Positions 51,350-59,583 of a stretch of 64,000 nt of DNA are shown in pieces. How positions within the stretch are numbered: position 1 is the first letter of the stretch; the number at the start of each line of letters is the position of its first letter. The notes beneath the pieces are model-generated. The model saw nothing but the letters and a program-made list of their open reading frames with translations. It had not been told where the DNA came from and ran no database searches. Source of the DNA: an uncultured Tenacibaculum sp. (GTDB lineage Bacteria > Bacteroidota > Bacteroidia > Flavobacteriales > Flavobacteriaceae); assembly GCF_947494125.1 (NCBI RefSeq), contig NZ_CANLTU010000001.1:558001-622000 (forward strand), in the 5' to 3' direction. Position numbers and translations under genes: made by a program.

Positions 51350-54300
51350 AACCTTTAATATTATTTTTAATTGGTATATATAAGATAACCTTAGTGCCTA
51401 AGGCTTTTTTTCCATCATACAAATCGAATATTTTTAATAACATTTTTTTTTCATGTATGCTATTGTAGCCCGAAATTCGATCTTTTAAAATTTTTGTACT
51501 CCAAGAACGATTTTTATTTTTCCGAGTAGTTTTAGCAGCAACTCTTCCTATCCCATTATCAATAATTTCAACTTGCAAAAAATTATTGATAATGGAGAAA
51601 TCTATTTCTAACTTCCAATTATCTTCTTTGTTTGATAATCCATGAATAATAGCATTTTCAATTATTGGTTGTATTAACATGCAAGGTATTTTATGAAAAT
51701 TAATATCTATTTGTGGAGAAATATTGAAGGAGAGATTTAACTTTTTTTCGAAACGCATTTCTTCTAATTCCAAGTAGTTTTTTAAATACAATATTTCATC
51801 GTTTAAAAAAACCCATTCAGAATTAGTCATATCTAAGGTTGTACGAAAAAGCTTAGAGAAAATTTGAAGATAATGGCGTGCTAGATCAATTCCATTAAAA
51901 ATTAAAACACTTTGAATTCCATTTAGAGCATTTGCAATAAAATGAGGATTCATTTGAGCTCTTAGAGCTTTAGATTCTTGTTTAACTAGTTGTAATTGAA
52001 TTGAATATTTTTCGTGAATTCTCTTTTTTTTATATGAGTAATAAAAAAACACACTTAATAAAAAAAGTAAAATAATAAAGAGGTAAAATAACTTGGTTTT
52101 ATAAAAAACTTGAGAAACTGATATATCATATTTTAAAATATTAGACTTTCTACCTTTACTATCATATGCTAAAACTTCAAGTAAATGATTTCCAGGAGGA
52201 AGGTCTTTTAATTGTAAATAACTTGTATTTCTCATTTCTGACCATTCATTACTGTTGTAATAACTAAGTCTATAAAAGAAAAGATTGTCTTTTGGAGCGT
52301 TGCTAATACTATTTTTAAGAACAAACCCCATTTTTAAATTATTATGGTTAAAAGAGAGTGTTATTTTTTTTGAAGCTATAGAAAGCCCTATTCTTTTTCT
52401 AGAAATTTTAGCTTTTTTAGAATCATATTTCTCTATATAAGAGCAAAAGAGTGAAGATTTTGTTGTATTAAAATCTATATCTCTAGGATTAAATTTCACA
52501 ATACCATTTAATCCACCGAAATAGAGGTCTCCGTTTTTTGTTTTATAAAATGACTTTGCGTTAAATTCATTATCTGGGATGCCATCTTTTTCAAAATAAT
52601 GATTAATATGTGAATTAGAAATATTAAGCTGAACTAGACCGTTATATGTACTTATCCATAAAAAATCACCTTGTGGTATTAATCCTATTATGTCGTTATT
52701 TTTTAAGCCGTAATTTTTTAAAACAGCATTTTTAAAATTTAATTTACTTGATATTTTATACAACCCTTTTCGTGTACCAGCCCATATATTACCATAAACA
52801 TCTTTTGTAATTACTCTAACATATTTAGACAAGTTTATGCGAGAGCTATCATTTTTTAAAAAAGTTGTAATATTATTATTAGATAAATCTTTTTTGTATA
52901 GCCCTTGAATACCACCAATGTATAGGTTGTTATTTTCTTTATCTAAAAATAAATAAGACACTTCTTTAGTTAAAGATATTTTAGGAGATAGATTACCTCC
53001 AAATGATAATTCTTTGTTTTTTAAATCATAATAAAAAAGACCATTAGTCGTAGCTAAAAGTAATTTATTGGGGCTAATTTCTAATAAATCTATAATTAGA
53101 GGCACTATTTTTAATTCAGATTCGTTAAAAATTTTAATAGGAGTGTAAGTCTCATTTTGTAAATCTAATTCTAAAATATCTTCGGAAAAACCATATAAAA
53201 AAATGTTACCGTTTTTAAGCTTTTCTATATCATAAATGACATTTTTTTTCAAATATGAATTATTGTAAGTGTTTTTAAAATTAATTTTAGTGAATGAAGA
53301 ATCAACAATAGATTTTTTAAAAATTCCGGAATGACTTGCTACATAAATAGTTGAATTAGCATCTTCTACAAAACCTCTTGTACTAACTGATGAACCTTTT
53401 TTGTTAAGAAAACGATGAAAGGAATTATTATAAAGTTGAAAAGAATAAATTTTTTGACCATTAATTCCAATAATGTTATCTTGATAAAACTGAACTTTCT
53501 GAACAGAAATATTAACAGTATCTATTGAGTTTTGTTTTAAGATGGGTACCCCATTAGAAATTTTAAATATAGCTAAGTATATTTTTTCTCCATCTGTAGC
53601 TACCAATTTATAGGTGTTATTAGATAAGTGTTTTATAGAATAGTTTAAAAAAGGAAGTTGGAAAATAAAAGCTTTAATTTTAGTATTATAGCTATATGAT
53701 CCCAGTTTATTGCCAATTTTAAACTTCCCAGAATAGTTTTTTAAATGTAATGAAGACTTAGGGGAACTGAGATAATAAATAGTGTTTTTTTGAGATGAGT
53801 TTTTAATATTTTCAGTATAGCTGTTAGGAAATGGTAAAAAAGTAAGAGGCTTATTATTGTTAAGGGCAATTTGATAAACACCATTATAAGTTAAAAATGT
53901 AATTTCATTATTTTCTACCTTAATTATTTTTGAGAAAAATGGAATTGATAGTTGTTTCGAAAAAGGAATATTGAAATCGTATTTCTTTGTTTTGTTATTA
54001 GGGGTTAAACAATAAAAAGTATTAATACTAGTTGCGAACCATATATTTTTATTTAAATCTTCATAAATAGATGTAAACCAACTGTTTCTTTTTTTTCCAA
54101 TTTTATCACTAGGTGAAATATGCTGTATAATACCTAAGGCAGGGTTAATTTTGAAAGTGTCAAATTCTGTTAAAACCCAAAACATTCCGTTTTTAGTTTC
54201 AAAAATTTCATAAAAATCATGAATTATTTCACCGTTTGAAGCATTTAATTCATAAAACTCCCTTTGGTTTCCCATTTCTCTAATAACGCCGTTTAGGGTA

Positions 54301-54467
54301 TTATACCAGACAAAACCATAACTATCTATAAATAAGTTTTTCTCATAAGATTTAGAAGCACCACTATTGTTAATCAAAATTTCATTTATTTGATATTCTT
54401 GCCCTAAACAATTGATAGAAGTAATAATAAGCCAAAACAAGCTCATTATTTTCACCCATTTATCCAT
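51342..54467 (-). CDS. Sensor histidine kinase with two-component beta-propeller (LytS-type kinase)
   Basis: 1041 residues. A signal peptide (to about residue 22) precedes a periplasmic beta-propeller built of Reg_prop units (for instance SFGFVWYNTLNGVIRE-like and VYGNIWAGTRKGLYKI, WISTYNGLVQL). A Y_Y_Y-like domain (about 690-775) follows, then one TM helix (LFYLFIILLFLLSVFFYY, about 785-805). The cytoplasmic His_kinase domain shows the phospho-His motif ALRAQMNPHFIANALNGIQS near 840 and a HATPase domain with NAIIHG and DNGIGR. It senses an external ligand, likely a glycan or a breakdown product as in related systems, and phosphorylates the LytTR regulator next to it. The ligand is not known. 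Confidence 0.92.
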   Translation of the reverse strand: MDKWVKIMSLFWLIITSINCLGQEYQINEILINNSGASKSYEKNLFIDSYGFVWYNTLNGVIREMGNQREFYELNASNGEIIHDFYEIFETKNGMFWVLTEFDTFKINPALGIIQHISPSDKIGKKRNSWFTSIYEDLNKNIWFATSINTFYCLTPNNKTKKYDFNIPFSKQLSIPFFSKIIKVENNEITFLTYNGVYQIALNNNKPLTFLPFPNSYTENIKNSSQKNTIYYLSSPKSSLHLKNYSGKFKIGNKLGSYSYNTKIKAFIFQLPFLNYSIKHLSNNTYKLVATDGEKIYLAIFKISNGVPILKQNSIDTVNISVQKVQFYQDNIIGINGQKIYSFQLYNNSFHRFLNKKGSSVSTRGFVEDANSTIYVASHSGIFKKSIVDSSFTKINFKNTYNNSYLKKNVIYDIEKLKNGNIFLYGFSEDILELDLQNETYTPIKIFNESELKIVPLIIDLLEISPNKLLLATTNGLFYYDLKNKELSFGGNLSPKISLTKEVSYLFLDKENNNLYIGGIQGLYKKDLSNNNITTFLKNDSSRINLSKYVRVITKDVYGNIWAGTRKGLYKISSKLNFKNAVLKNYGLKNNDIIGLIPQGDFLWISTYNGLVQLNISNSHINHYFEKDGIPDNEFNAKSFYKTKNGDLYFGGLNGIVKFNPRDIDFNTTKSSLFCSYIEKYDSKKAKISRKRIGLSIASKKITLSFNHNNLKMGFVLKNSISNAPKDNLFFYRLSYYNSNEWSEMRNTSYLQLKDLPPGNHLLEVLAYDSKGRKSNILKYDISVSQVFYKTKLFYLFIILLFLLSVFFYYSYKKKRIHEKYSIQLQLVKQESKALRAQMNPHFIANALNGIQSVLIFNGIDLARHYLQIFSKLFRTTLDMTNSEWVFLNDEILYLKNYLELEEMRFEKKLNLSFNISPQIDINFHKIPCMLIQPIIENAIIHGLSNKEDNWKLEIDFSIINNFLQVEIIDNGIGRVAAKTTRKNKNRSWSTKILKDRISGYNSIHEKKMLLKIFDLYDGKKALGTKVILYIPIKNNIKGYE

Positions 54468-54559
54468 GTTAAAATTATATTATAAAACCTAGTCAAAGGC
54501 TATATTAATTTATTTTAACATTAAGATTATTATCCTTAAGTAGTTGAAAGTTGAAGATA

Positions 54560-54567
54560 CAAATATA
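54560..54567 (-). promoter_or_regulatory. -7 box of the kinase/regulator operon
   Basis: On the - strand TATATTTG matches TAnnTTTG, with a TTG about 18-19 bp further upstream. The implied leader is about 85 nt to the ATG at 54467. Confidence 0.55.
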
Positions 54568-54683
54568 ATTGTTATAAAATATAAACAACCAATTATTAAC
54601 TGTTTACAGTTAATAATTTCTTGAGAATAACTAATTGCAGCTTTAATTTAAAAAAATAGTCTTTTGTATTCCTACTGAAATTT

Positions 54684-54734
54684 ACCGTTTATTACACTAA
54701 ATCAACCGTTAGTTACATAAGTGTTTACGTTGGT
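54684..54734 (+). promoter_or_regulatory. Three LytTR/AgrA-type direct half-sites at 21-bp spacing
   Basis: ACCGTTTAT (54684-54692), ACCGTTAGT (54705-54713) and TACGTTGGT (54726-54734) each satisfy the published LytTR pattern (T/A)(A/C)(C/A)GTTN(A/G)(T/G) and start exactly 21 bp apart, two DNA turns. They lie between the LytTR kinase operon and a rightward promoter-like box, TTTCTTTG at 54768-54775, which differs from TAnnTTTG by one base. Confidence 0.6.
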
Positions 54735-54781
54735 TGTTTTGTGTAAGGTTATTAGTGGTTTTAGATGTTTCTTTGTATAGA

Positions 54782-55140
54782 GAATAATTAACATTTTGAT
54801 TATTGTTTAAGTAAAGTTGATTGATATTGAAATAATAATGGTATTAAATATAGCCATTATAAAAGAGTGATAATATGTATAAATAAGAATGATAGAGTGA
54901 AGGCCATCAATGTTTGATTACCTGCCAATAAAATTAGTATTTATTATGTTTAGATAATTAAGGGATGTCTAGGGATAAGTTATGTAAGGTTAGGCTATGA
55001 GTTATTGGCAGGGAGTTGATGGTGATTTATTTTGAGATTGTATTATTTGTAAATGATTCCATCAGCCCTGTTTACTGAGTCGGGGGACTTAGACTCTTTC
55101 TATTGTAATAGTATTTTGTGATAGGGTTTGATGGTTTTTT
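54782..55140 (+). ncRNA. Candidate structured non-coding RNA
   Basis: No plausible ORF on either strand. Two tandem domains are closed by matching CCATCA/TGATGG stems. Domain A: 54904-54910 plus CCTGCCAATA (54921-54930) pair with TATTGGCAGG (55003-55012) and TTGATGG (55016-55022). Domain B: CCATCAGCCCT (55059-55069) pairs with AGGGTTTGATGG (55123-55134), encloses GAGTC/GACTC and CTATT/AATAG hairpins and is followed directly by TTTTTT. The 5' end near 54782 is inferred from the promoter-like box. No known RNA family is recognised. Confidence 0.35.
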
Positions 55141-55182
55141 GTAATATTATGTATGTTGTTAGTAAATATAGTGGCATATATT

Positions 55183-55268
55183 AAGTAAGGACTATGGATG
55201 TTCTCATTGTGTTGATTTTTGTTCTTTTCCTAAAATCAAAGTAATAGTTCAAAGTCCTTACTTTTTAA
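55183..55268 (+). terminator. Nested hairpin before the small orphan gene
   Basis: Outer arms AAGTAAGGACT (55183-55193) and AGTCCTTACTT (55253-55263), 11 bp, enclose an inner TTGATTTT / AAAATCAA stem (55212-55219 and 55232-55239) and end in T residues. It lies 12-17 bp upstream of the ATG at 55280, so it may be an attenuator, a late terminator or a leader structure. Confidence 0.45.
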
Positions 55269-55279
55269 ATTTTAGTTGT

Positions 55280-55630
55280 ATGAGGTTTAAATTAACAAAA
55301 TATAAAACAATAAAAGGTACAAAGAGTGTTTTAGAGTTGGTAAGAAAAAAAACTACAGAGGCTGTTATATATAAAGATAATTTACCTTTTTTTTATGTGA
55401 ATTGTTTTGATTTACAAACAGAATCAAATGTGATAATGAATAGTTTAGTTTTGTGCCAGAAACGAAAAATAGAAGAAGTAGTAAAAGAAATTGGTAAGAA
55501 AAACATGGTGAATTTATCAATACAAAAAACTCCTTTTTTAGTATTTAAAAAAACTACAGAGTATAAAGAAATAGAATTACCTCCGTTACCTATTGCCTGG
55601 TTAATTGGAAATTCTAAAAATTTAAAATAA
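55280..55630 (+). CDS. Hypothetical protein
   Basis: 116 residues, basic at the start (MRFKLTKYKTIKGTKSVLEL) with alternating strands and a C-terminal PPLPIAWLIGNSKNLK. No signal peptide, TM helix or recognised motif. It is isolated: a long non-coding gap lies upstream and a terminator downstream, and its ATG follows a nested hairpin. The reading frame is supported by length and by the downstream terminator rather than by family resemblance. Confidence 0.55.
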   Translation: MRFKLTKYKTIKGTKSVLELVRKKTTEAVIYKDNLPFFYVNCFDLQTESNVIMNSLVLCQKRKIEEVVKEIGKKNMVNLSIQKTPFLVFKKTTEYKEIELPPLPIAWLIGNSKNLK

Positions 55631-55732
55631 ATTGTTACTAAAAAGCCAAGGGAAGTTGAAAAGAAAAAGAACACCCCTCCCCCCGAGAGTTGCTTTATGT
55701 TTAGACTTTTTCGAAACTCTAAAGTAAAGGTT

Positions 55733-55764
55733 AGAAAGTTGTTATTTATAACAACTTTCTTTTA
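55733..55764. terminator. Terminator between the orphan gene and tex
   Basis: Perfect 13-bp stem AGAAAGTTGTTAT / ATAACAACTTTCT with a TT loop followed by TTTT, about 100 bp after the orphan gene stop and about 50 bp after the tex stop on the other strand. Confidence 0.8.
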
Positions 55765-55812
55765 TATGTACTTATTTTAAAAAGATGCACTTTTTTTGAT
55801 AGCTTTTCTTAT

Positions 55813-57942
55813 TTAATTTTTAAAAGCCATACTTAACTGTATTCGTTTTCTAATAATATCTATTTCCAAAACTTTTACATCTACATGTTGATGTAAGTTT
55901 ACATGCTCGTTTACATCTTTTACAAATGTATCGGATAAATTAGACACGTGTACTAAGCCACTTTCTTTGATACCTATGTCTACAAAACACCCAAAATTAG
56001 TAATGTTGTTTACAATTCCAGGAAGTATCATACCTGTACTTATATCATCAATTGTTTTTATATGTTCATTAAAACTAAAGGCTTTTGCCTTTTCTCTAGG
56101 GTCTAACCCAGGTTTTTCTAATTCTTTTACAATATCTTGTAATGTAGGTAGTCCGAAAGAGTCTGTAACATATTGTTGTAGTTTTAGTTGTTTTAGAGCG
56201 TTAGTGTTTCCTATTAAATCAATTATTTTACTGTGAGAATCTTTAGCCATTTGTTTAACTAAATTATAACGCTCTGGGTGAACAGCAGAATCATCTAAGG
56301 GGTTGTTTCCATTTTTAACCCGTAAAAAACCAGCAGATTGTTCAAAAGCTTTACCACCTAATCGAGGTACTTTTTTTATGGAAACTCTATTAGCAAAAGC
56401 ACCGTGTTCATTTCTGTAATTCACAATGTTTTCAGCGAGTTTAGGTCCTATACCAGATACATAACTTAGCAGCGAAGCACTTGCAGTATTTATGTTTACA
56501 CCTACTTTATTTACACAATGTTCTACAACAGTATCTAATGATTTATTTAATTTAGATTGTTCTACATCATGTTGGTATTGTCCAACACCAATTGATTTAG
56601 CATCAATTTTCACCAATTCAGCTAATGGATCAGCCAATCTACGTCCAATAGAAATGGCACCACGTACTGTAACATCGTATGTAGGAAACTCATCACGTGC
56701 AATTTTTGAAGCTGAATAAATAGAAGCACCTGCTTCACTTATCACAAATACCTCCACATTGTTTTTAAATTTAATTTGTTTTATTAAATGTTCTGTTTCT
56801 CTTGAAGCGGTTCCATTACCAATAGCAATAGCTTCAATTTTATGCGTGTCAACTAACGAGCTAATTTTTTCGATAGCTTTGGTAGATTGATGTTGAGGCG
56901 CATGCGGATATATATTTTCGTTATGCAATAAATCACCTTGCTTATTTAAACAAACTACTTTACAACCCGATCTAAAACCAGGGTCAATAGCTAAAATTCG
57001 TTTTTCTCCTAATGGAGCTCCTAATAAAAGCTGTTGTAAATTTTTAGCAAATACAGTAATGGCACTTTCATCAGCTTTTTCTTTCGTAATACTCATTGCT
57101 TCATTGGTTAATGCAGGAAGCAGTAATCGTTTATAAGAGTCTGCAATTGCTAGTTCAATTTGATGCGTACACTCATTTTGAGAACGAATAATTCTATCTT
57201 CTATTTTTTGTAAAGTACGTTCATTATCAATTTCAATTTTAACGCGAATAAACCCTTCTTTTTCTGCACGTAAAATAGCTAGTAACCTATGGGAAGGAAT
57301 ACGATTTAAATTTTCCTCCCAATCAAAATAGTCTTTAAATTTCTGAGCACCTTCATCGTCTTTTTTAGTTTTAACAACTTTGGTTGAAATTGTAGCATAT
57401 CGCTCTAGTTGATGACGAATGTTATTACGAACATCAGTACGTTCATTTACCCATTCAGCAATAATATGACGTGCACCTTCCAACACTTTTTCTTCAGTAT
57501 CAATGGTATCATTTATGTATTTAGAGGCTGTAAACTCTAAATCGTTTACACGCTGACTCATAATCATCTTAGCCAAAGGTTCTAACCCGTTTTTACGAGC
57601 AGTTTCTGCTTTGGTTTTACGTTTCTTTTTGTACGGAAGATAAATATCTTCTAAGGTGGTGAGGTCTTCGGTTCTTTCTATTTTTTCTTTTAACTCATTG
57701 GTTAAAAGACCTTGTTCTTCAATTGCTTTTAGAATTGTAGTTTTCCTTTTTTCTAGTGCTTCAAATTGCTCTTTTAACTGAACTATTTGCCCGACTTCAA
57801 CCTCATCTAAATTGCTTGTTTTTTCTTTACGATAACGTGCAATAAAAGGAACAGTACAATCTTCATTTAACAATTCGATAGTATTTTGAATTGATTTTTG
57901 AGGTATTTGAGTACGTGAAGTAATATAGGATATGAGTTGCAT
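55813..57942 (-). CDS. tex: Tex family RNA-binding transcription accessory protein
   Basis: 709 residues. Tex organises nucleic-acid binding during transcription. Domains in order: N-terminal helical Tex domain (1-190, with CTVPFIARYRKEKT), a YqgF RNase H-like domain (about 315-440, ILAIDPGFRSGCKVV), helix-hairpin-helix (LLSYVSGIGPKLAENIV, about 490) and a C-terminal S1 RNA-binding domain (about 630-705, GMILPGIVNNITNFGCFVDI). Length is close to the 720-780 usual for the family. It is the last gene of the - strand run following metG and the interrupted gene, but has a separate terminator before it. Confidence 0.95.
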   Translation of the reverse strand: MQLISYITSRTQIPQKSIQNTIELLNEDCTVPFIARYRKEKTSNLDEVEVGQIVQLKEQFEALEKRKTTILKAIEEQGLLTNELKEKIERTEDLTTLEDIYLPYKKKRKTKAETARKNGLEPLAKMIMSQRVNDLEFTASKYINDTIDTEEKVLEGARHIIAEWVNERTDVRNNIRHQLERYATISTKVVKTKKDDEGAQKFKDYFDWEENLNRIPSHRLLAILRAEKEGFIRVKIEIDNERTLQKIEDRIIRSQNECTHQIELAIADSYKRLLLPALTNEAMSITKEKADESAITVFAKNLQQLLLGAPLGEKRILAIDPGFRSGCKVVCLNKQGDLLHNENIYPHAPQHQSTKAIEKISSLVDTHKIEAIAIGNGTASRETEHLIKQIKFKNNVEVFVISEAGASIYSASKIARDEFPTYDVTVRGAISIGRRLADPLAELVKIDAKSIGVGQYQHDVEQSKLNKSLDTVVEHCVNKVGVNINTASASLLSYVSGIGPKLAENIVNYRNEHGAFANRVSIKKVPRLGGKAFEQSAGFLRVKNGNNPLDDSAVHPERYNLVKQMAKDSHSKIIDLIGNTNALKQLKLQQYVTDSFGLPTLQDIVKELEKPGLDPREKAKAFSFNEHIKTIDDISTGMILPGIVNNITNFGCFVDIGIKESGLVHVSNLSDTFVKDVNEHVNLHQHVDVKVLEIDIIRKRIQLSMAFKN

Positions 57943-57955
57943 AGAATAATTTTGA

Positions 57956-57984
57956 ATTAAAAAACCTCACTAAAAAGTGAGGTT
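57956..57984 (-). terminator. Terminator, copy A of a 29-bp direct repeat
   Basis: Hairpin AACCTCAC-TAAAAA-GTGAGGTT flanked by A and T runs. The whole 29-bp block is identical to the one at 59528-59556. It lies just after the interrupted secreted-protein gene (stop at 58005) and before the tex start. Confidence 0.8.
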
Positions 57985-58004
57985 CAAATATAAATAAGAG
58001 ATCT

Positions 58005-58610
58005 TTATTTAGTAAATTTTAGAAGCTTTATATTATTTGCTTTTTTATCATAAAAAGCATAAATATAATATCCCTCTTTTTTAAATATTATATCAATAAC
58101 TCCTTTATAAACTTTAAAATGACCAGTGAAGGTATCAAAAGAAATATTTTTTGAGGTAAAGTTTAATTTTTTATAGATATGTTCAAATATATTTTTTTTT
58201 GTAGGAAGGTTTATTTGATTGAAATTTTCATCTAAAACAGATTTAAATAAGTTTATTGAATTGGAATCACTATTTATATCGAATGAAAACTGAATAGGAT
58301 CGAAGAAATAACTTTCATTTGTTGTTTTAGAAGTTTCACCAGAAACTCCATAAGTATGATATTTAAAAGACATTCCATTTCTTTGTCCATTAACCCCTCC
58401 TTGAAAAACAGGTTCTGAAAGATTAGTTCCATTAATATTTCCTATTTCTACGTTGTATTTATTGTTCTCTTTTTGAGCACTGATGCCTATGTTTTTGTGC
58501 CTACGAACATATTTAATAAACTCGCTAGTTTTTTTAATTCCGTCAACTGTTTTATAATTAAGTGTTTGAGTCGAAATATTGGAATTTTTAAAAGAGATTG
58601 AATCTTCACT
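58005..58610 (-). pseudogene. 3' part of a secreted-protein gene cut by an in-frame stop
   Basis: This 202-codon open frame continues in the same frame directly after the TAA at 58611-58613 of the upstream gene, but offers no ATG, GTG or TTG until an ATG at 58373, so 79 codons (SEDSISFKNSNISTQTLNYK and onward) would be left without a start. The simplest reading is one gene of about 505 codons split by a single nonsense change (for example AAA to TAA). The piece from 58373 alone would encode 122 residues. The translated text is well composed (GTNLSEPVFQGGVNGQRNG, ITKKE-like tail EGYYIYAFYDKK) but no family is recognised. Confidence 0.7.
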
Positions 58611-59522
58611 TTAAACTTTATAACTTTTAATTGTTAAGTTTTTTTCAATATCAATGATGTTAAATTCAAGATTTTTTTTAGAAACAGCAATAGTAAAAAG
58701 ATGTTTATCAAGTAAGTATGAATTTGATATTTTCTTTTTTCTTTTAACCATTTTTAATGGTTTTTGTATTTTTTTATAAGAAGTCTCATAGTCATTTAAA
58801 TTAACAGTAAGTATTTGAGTATAATCAGAATTATTATCAAAAGTAAATACGATATTTTCTTCTCCTACATACATTTTTCTTTTATCTGCTGTCAATCTGA
58901 TGGAGTTGGGAATTGTAGTGTTGATTTTTTTTAACTTTATCTTTTTTACCAAAAGATCAGGTAAGTTAATTTGAGTGCCAATTTTACTTATAAAGGAAAT
59001 ATTATTGACATTTATAATATTTCTTTTAGGTTCACCAGAATCAAAAGAATATAAATATGAATTGTTAGCTATTATGGATGAAGAAAGTAAATAAAATTTA
59101 TTCTTAAAAATAATTGATTGTAAAAATGTTTCATATTCTCTTAAAAGAGTAAATTCAGTAGAATTACTTGTTTTATTTTTAAAAGAAAGTGTTATTGATT
59201 TAAATTTAGTTCGATTGTTATTAGATAAATATATTGTATAAGACCCATTATTATCTGTGATGCAGCCGAGTATAGTATTAAATTTCCTATGTTTCCCTAC
59301 TTGTAATTTATATTCAATCTTGAATTCGTTATTTAAATAATAACCGTAAATGTTTTTTGAATCTGTTGTGAAAAGAGCAAGTCTTTTACCTTCTCGATCT
59401 ATTTTGTAAAAAAGGTTTTTTACTTTGGAGGAAGAGCTTTGAAATTCTCCTAAGAGTTCTTGAGAAAAAATAGAACTAGTGATAAATAAAAATAGAGCAA
59501 TAAAGATTTTTTTCATAACCAT
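58611..59522 (-). CDS. Secreted protein of unknown function, truncated by nonsense codon
   Basis: 303 residues as read. A signal peptide (KKIFIALFLFITSSIFSQ) suggests export; the second Met, two codons in, is an equally good start (59516). The body has repeated beta-strand patterns such as RLALFTTDSKNIYGYYLNN and IYLSNNNRTKFKSITLSF, like a six- or seven-bladed propeller, which is inference. It ends in TIKSYKV then TAA, yet the frame stays open for 202 more codons, so the product is probably incomplete. The gene sits between identical terminator repeats on both sides. Confidence 0.65.
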   Translation of the reverse strand: MVMKKIFIALFLFITSSIFSQELLGEFQSSSSKVKNLFYKIDREGKRLALFTTDSKNIYGYYLNNEFKIEYKLQVGKHRKFNTILGCITDNNGSYTIYLSNNNRTKFKSITLSFKNKTSNSTEFTLLREYETFLQSIIFKNKFYLLSSSIIANNSYLYSFDSGEPKRNIINVNNISFISKIGTQINLPDLLVKKIKLKKINTTIPNSIRLTADKRKMYVGEENIVFTFDNNSDYTQILTVNLNDYETSYKKIQKPLKMVKRKKKISNSYLLDKHLFTIAVSKKNLEFNIIDIEKNLTIKSYKV

Positions 59523-59527
59523 AAAAA

Positions 59528-59556
59528 ATTAAAAAACCTCACTAAAAAGTGAGGTT
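59528..59556 (-). terminator. Terminator of metG, copy B of a 29-bp direct repeat
   Basis: Same 29 bp as 57956-57984, with stem AACCTCAC / GTGAGGTT and TAAAAA loop. It lies 27 bp after the metG stop on the - strand and 6 bp before the next gene's ATG. Confidence 0.8.
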
Positions 59557-59583
59557 GCGAATATACTAAAATGTTGTTTTTAT

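Noticed and set aside
54904..55022. Known riboswitch upstream of a metabolic gene
   Set aside because: The downstream gene is an orphan about 260 bp away and no known riboswitch core was recognised; kept only as an unclassified structured RNA candidate.
58005..58373. Independent 122-residue gene
   Set aside because: The frame is open for 79 codons upstream, back to the TAA of the preceding gene, and no promoter is seen; better read as the tail of the interrupted gene.
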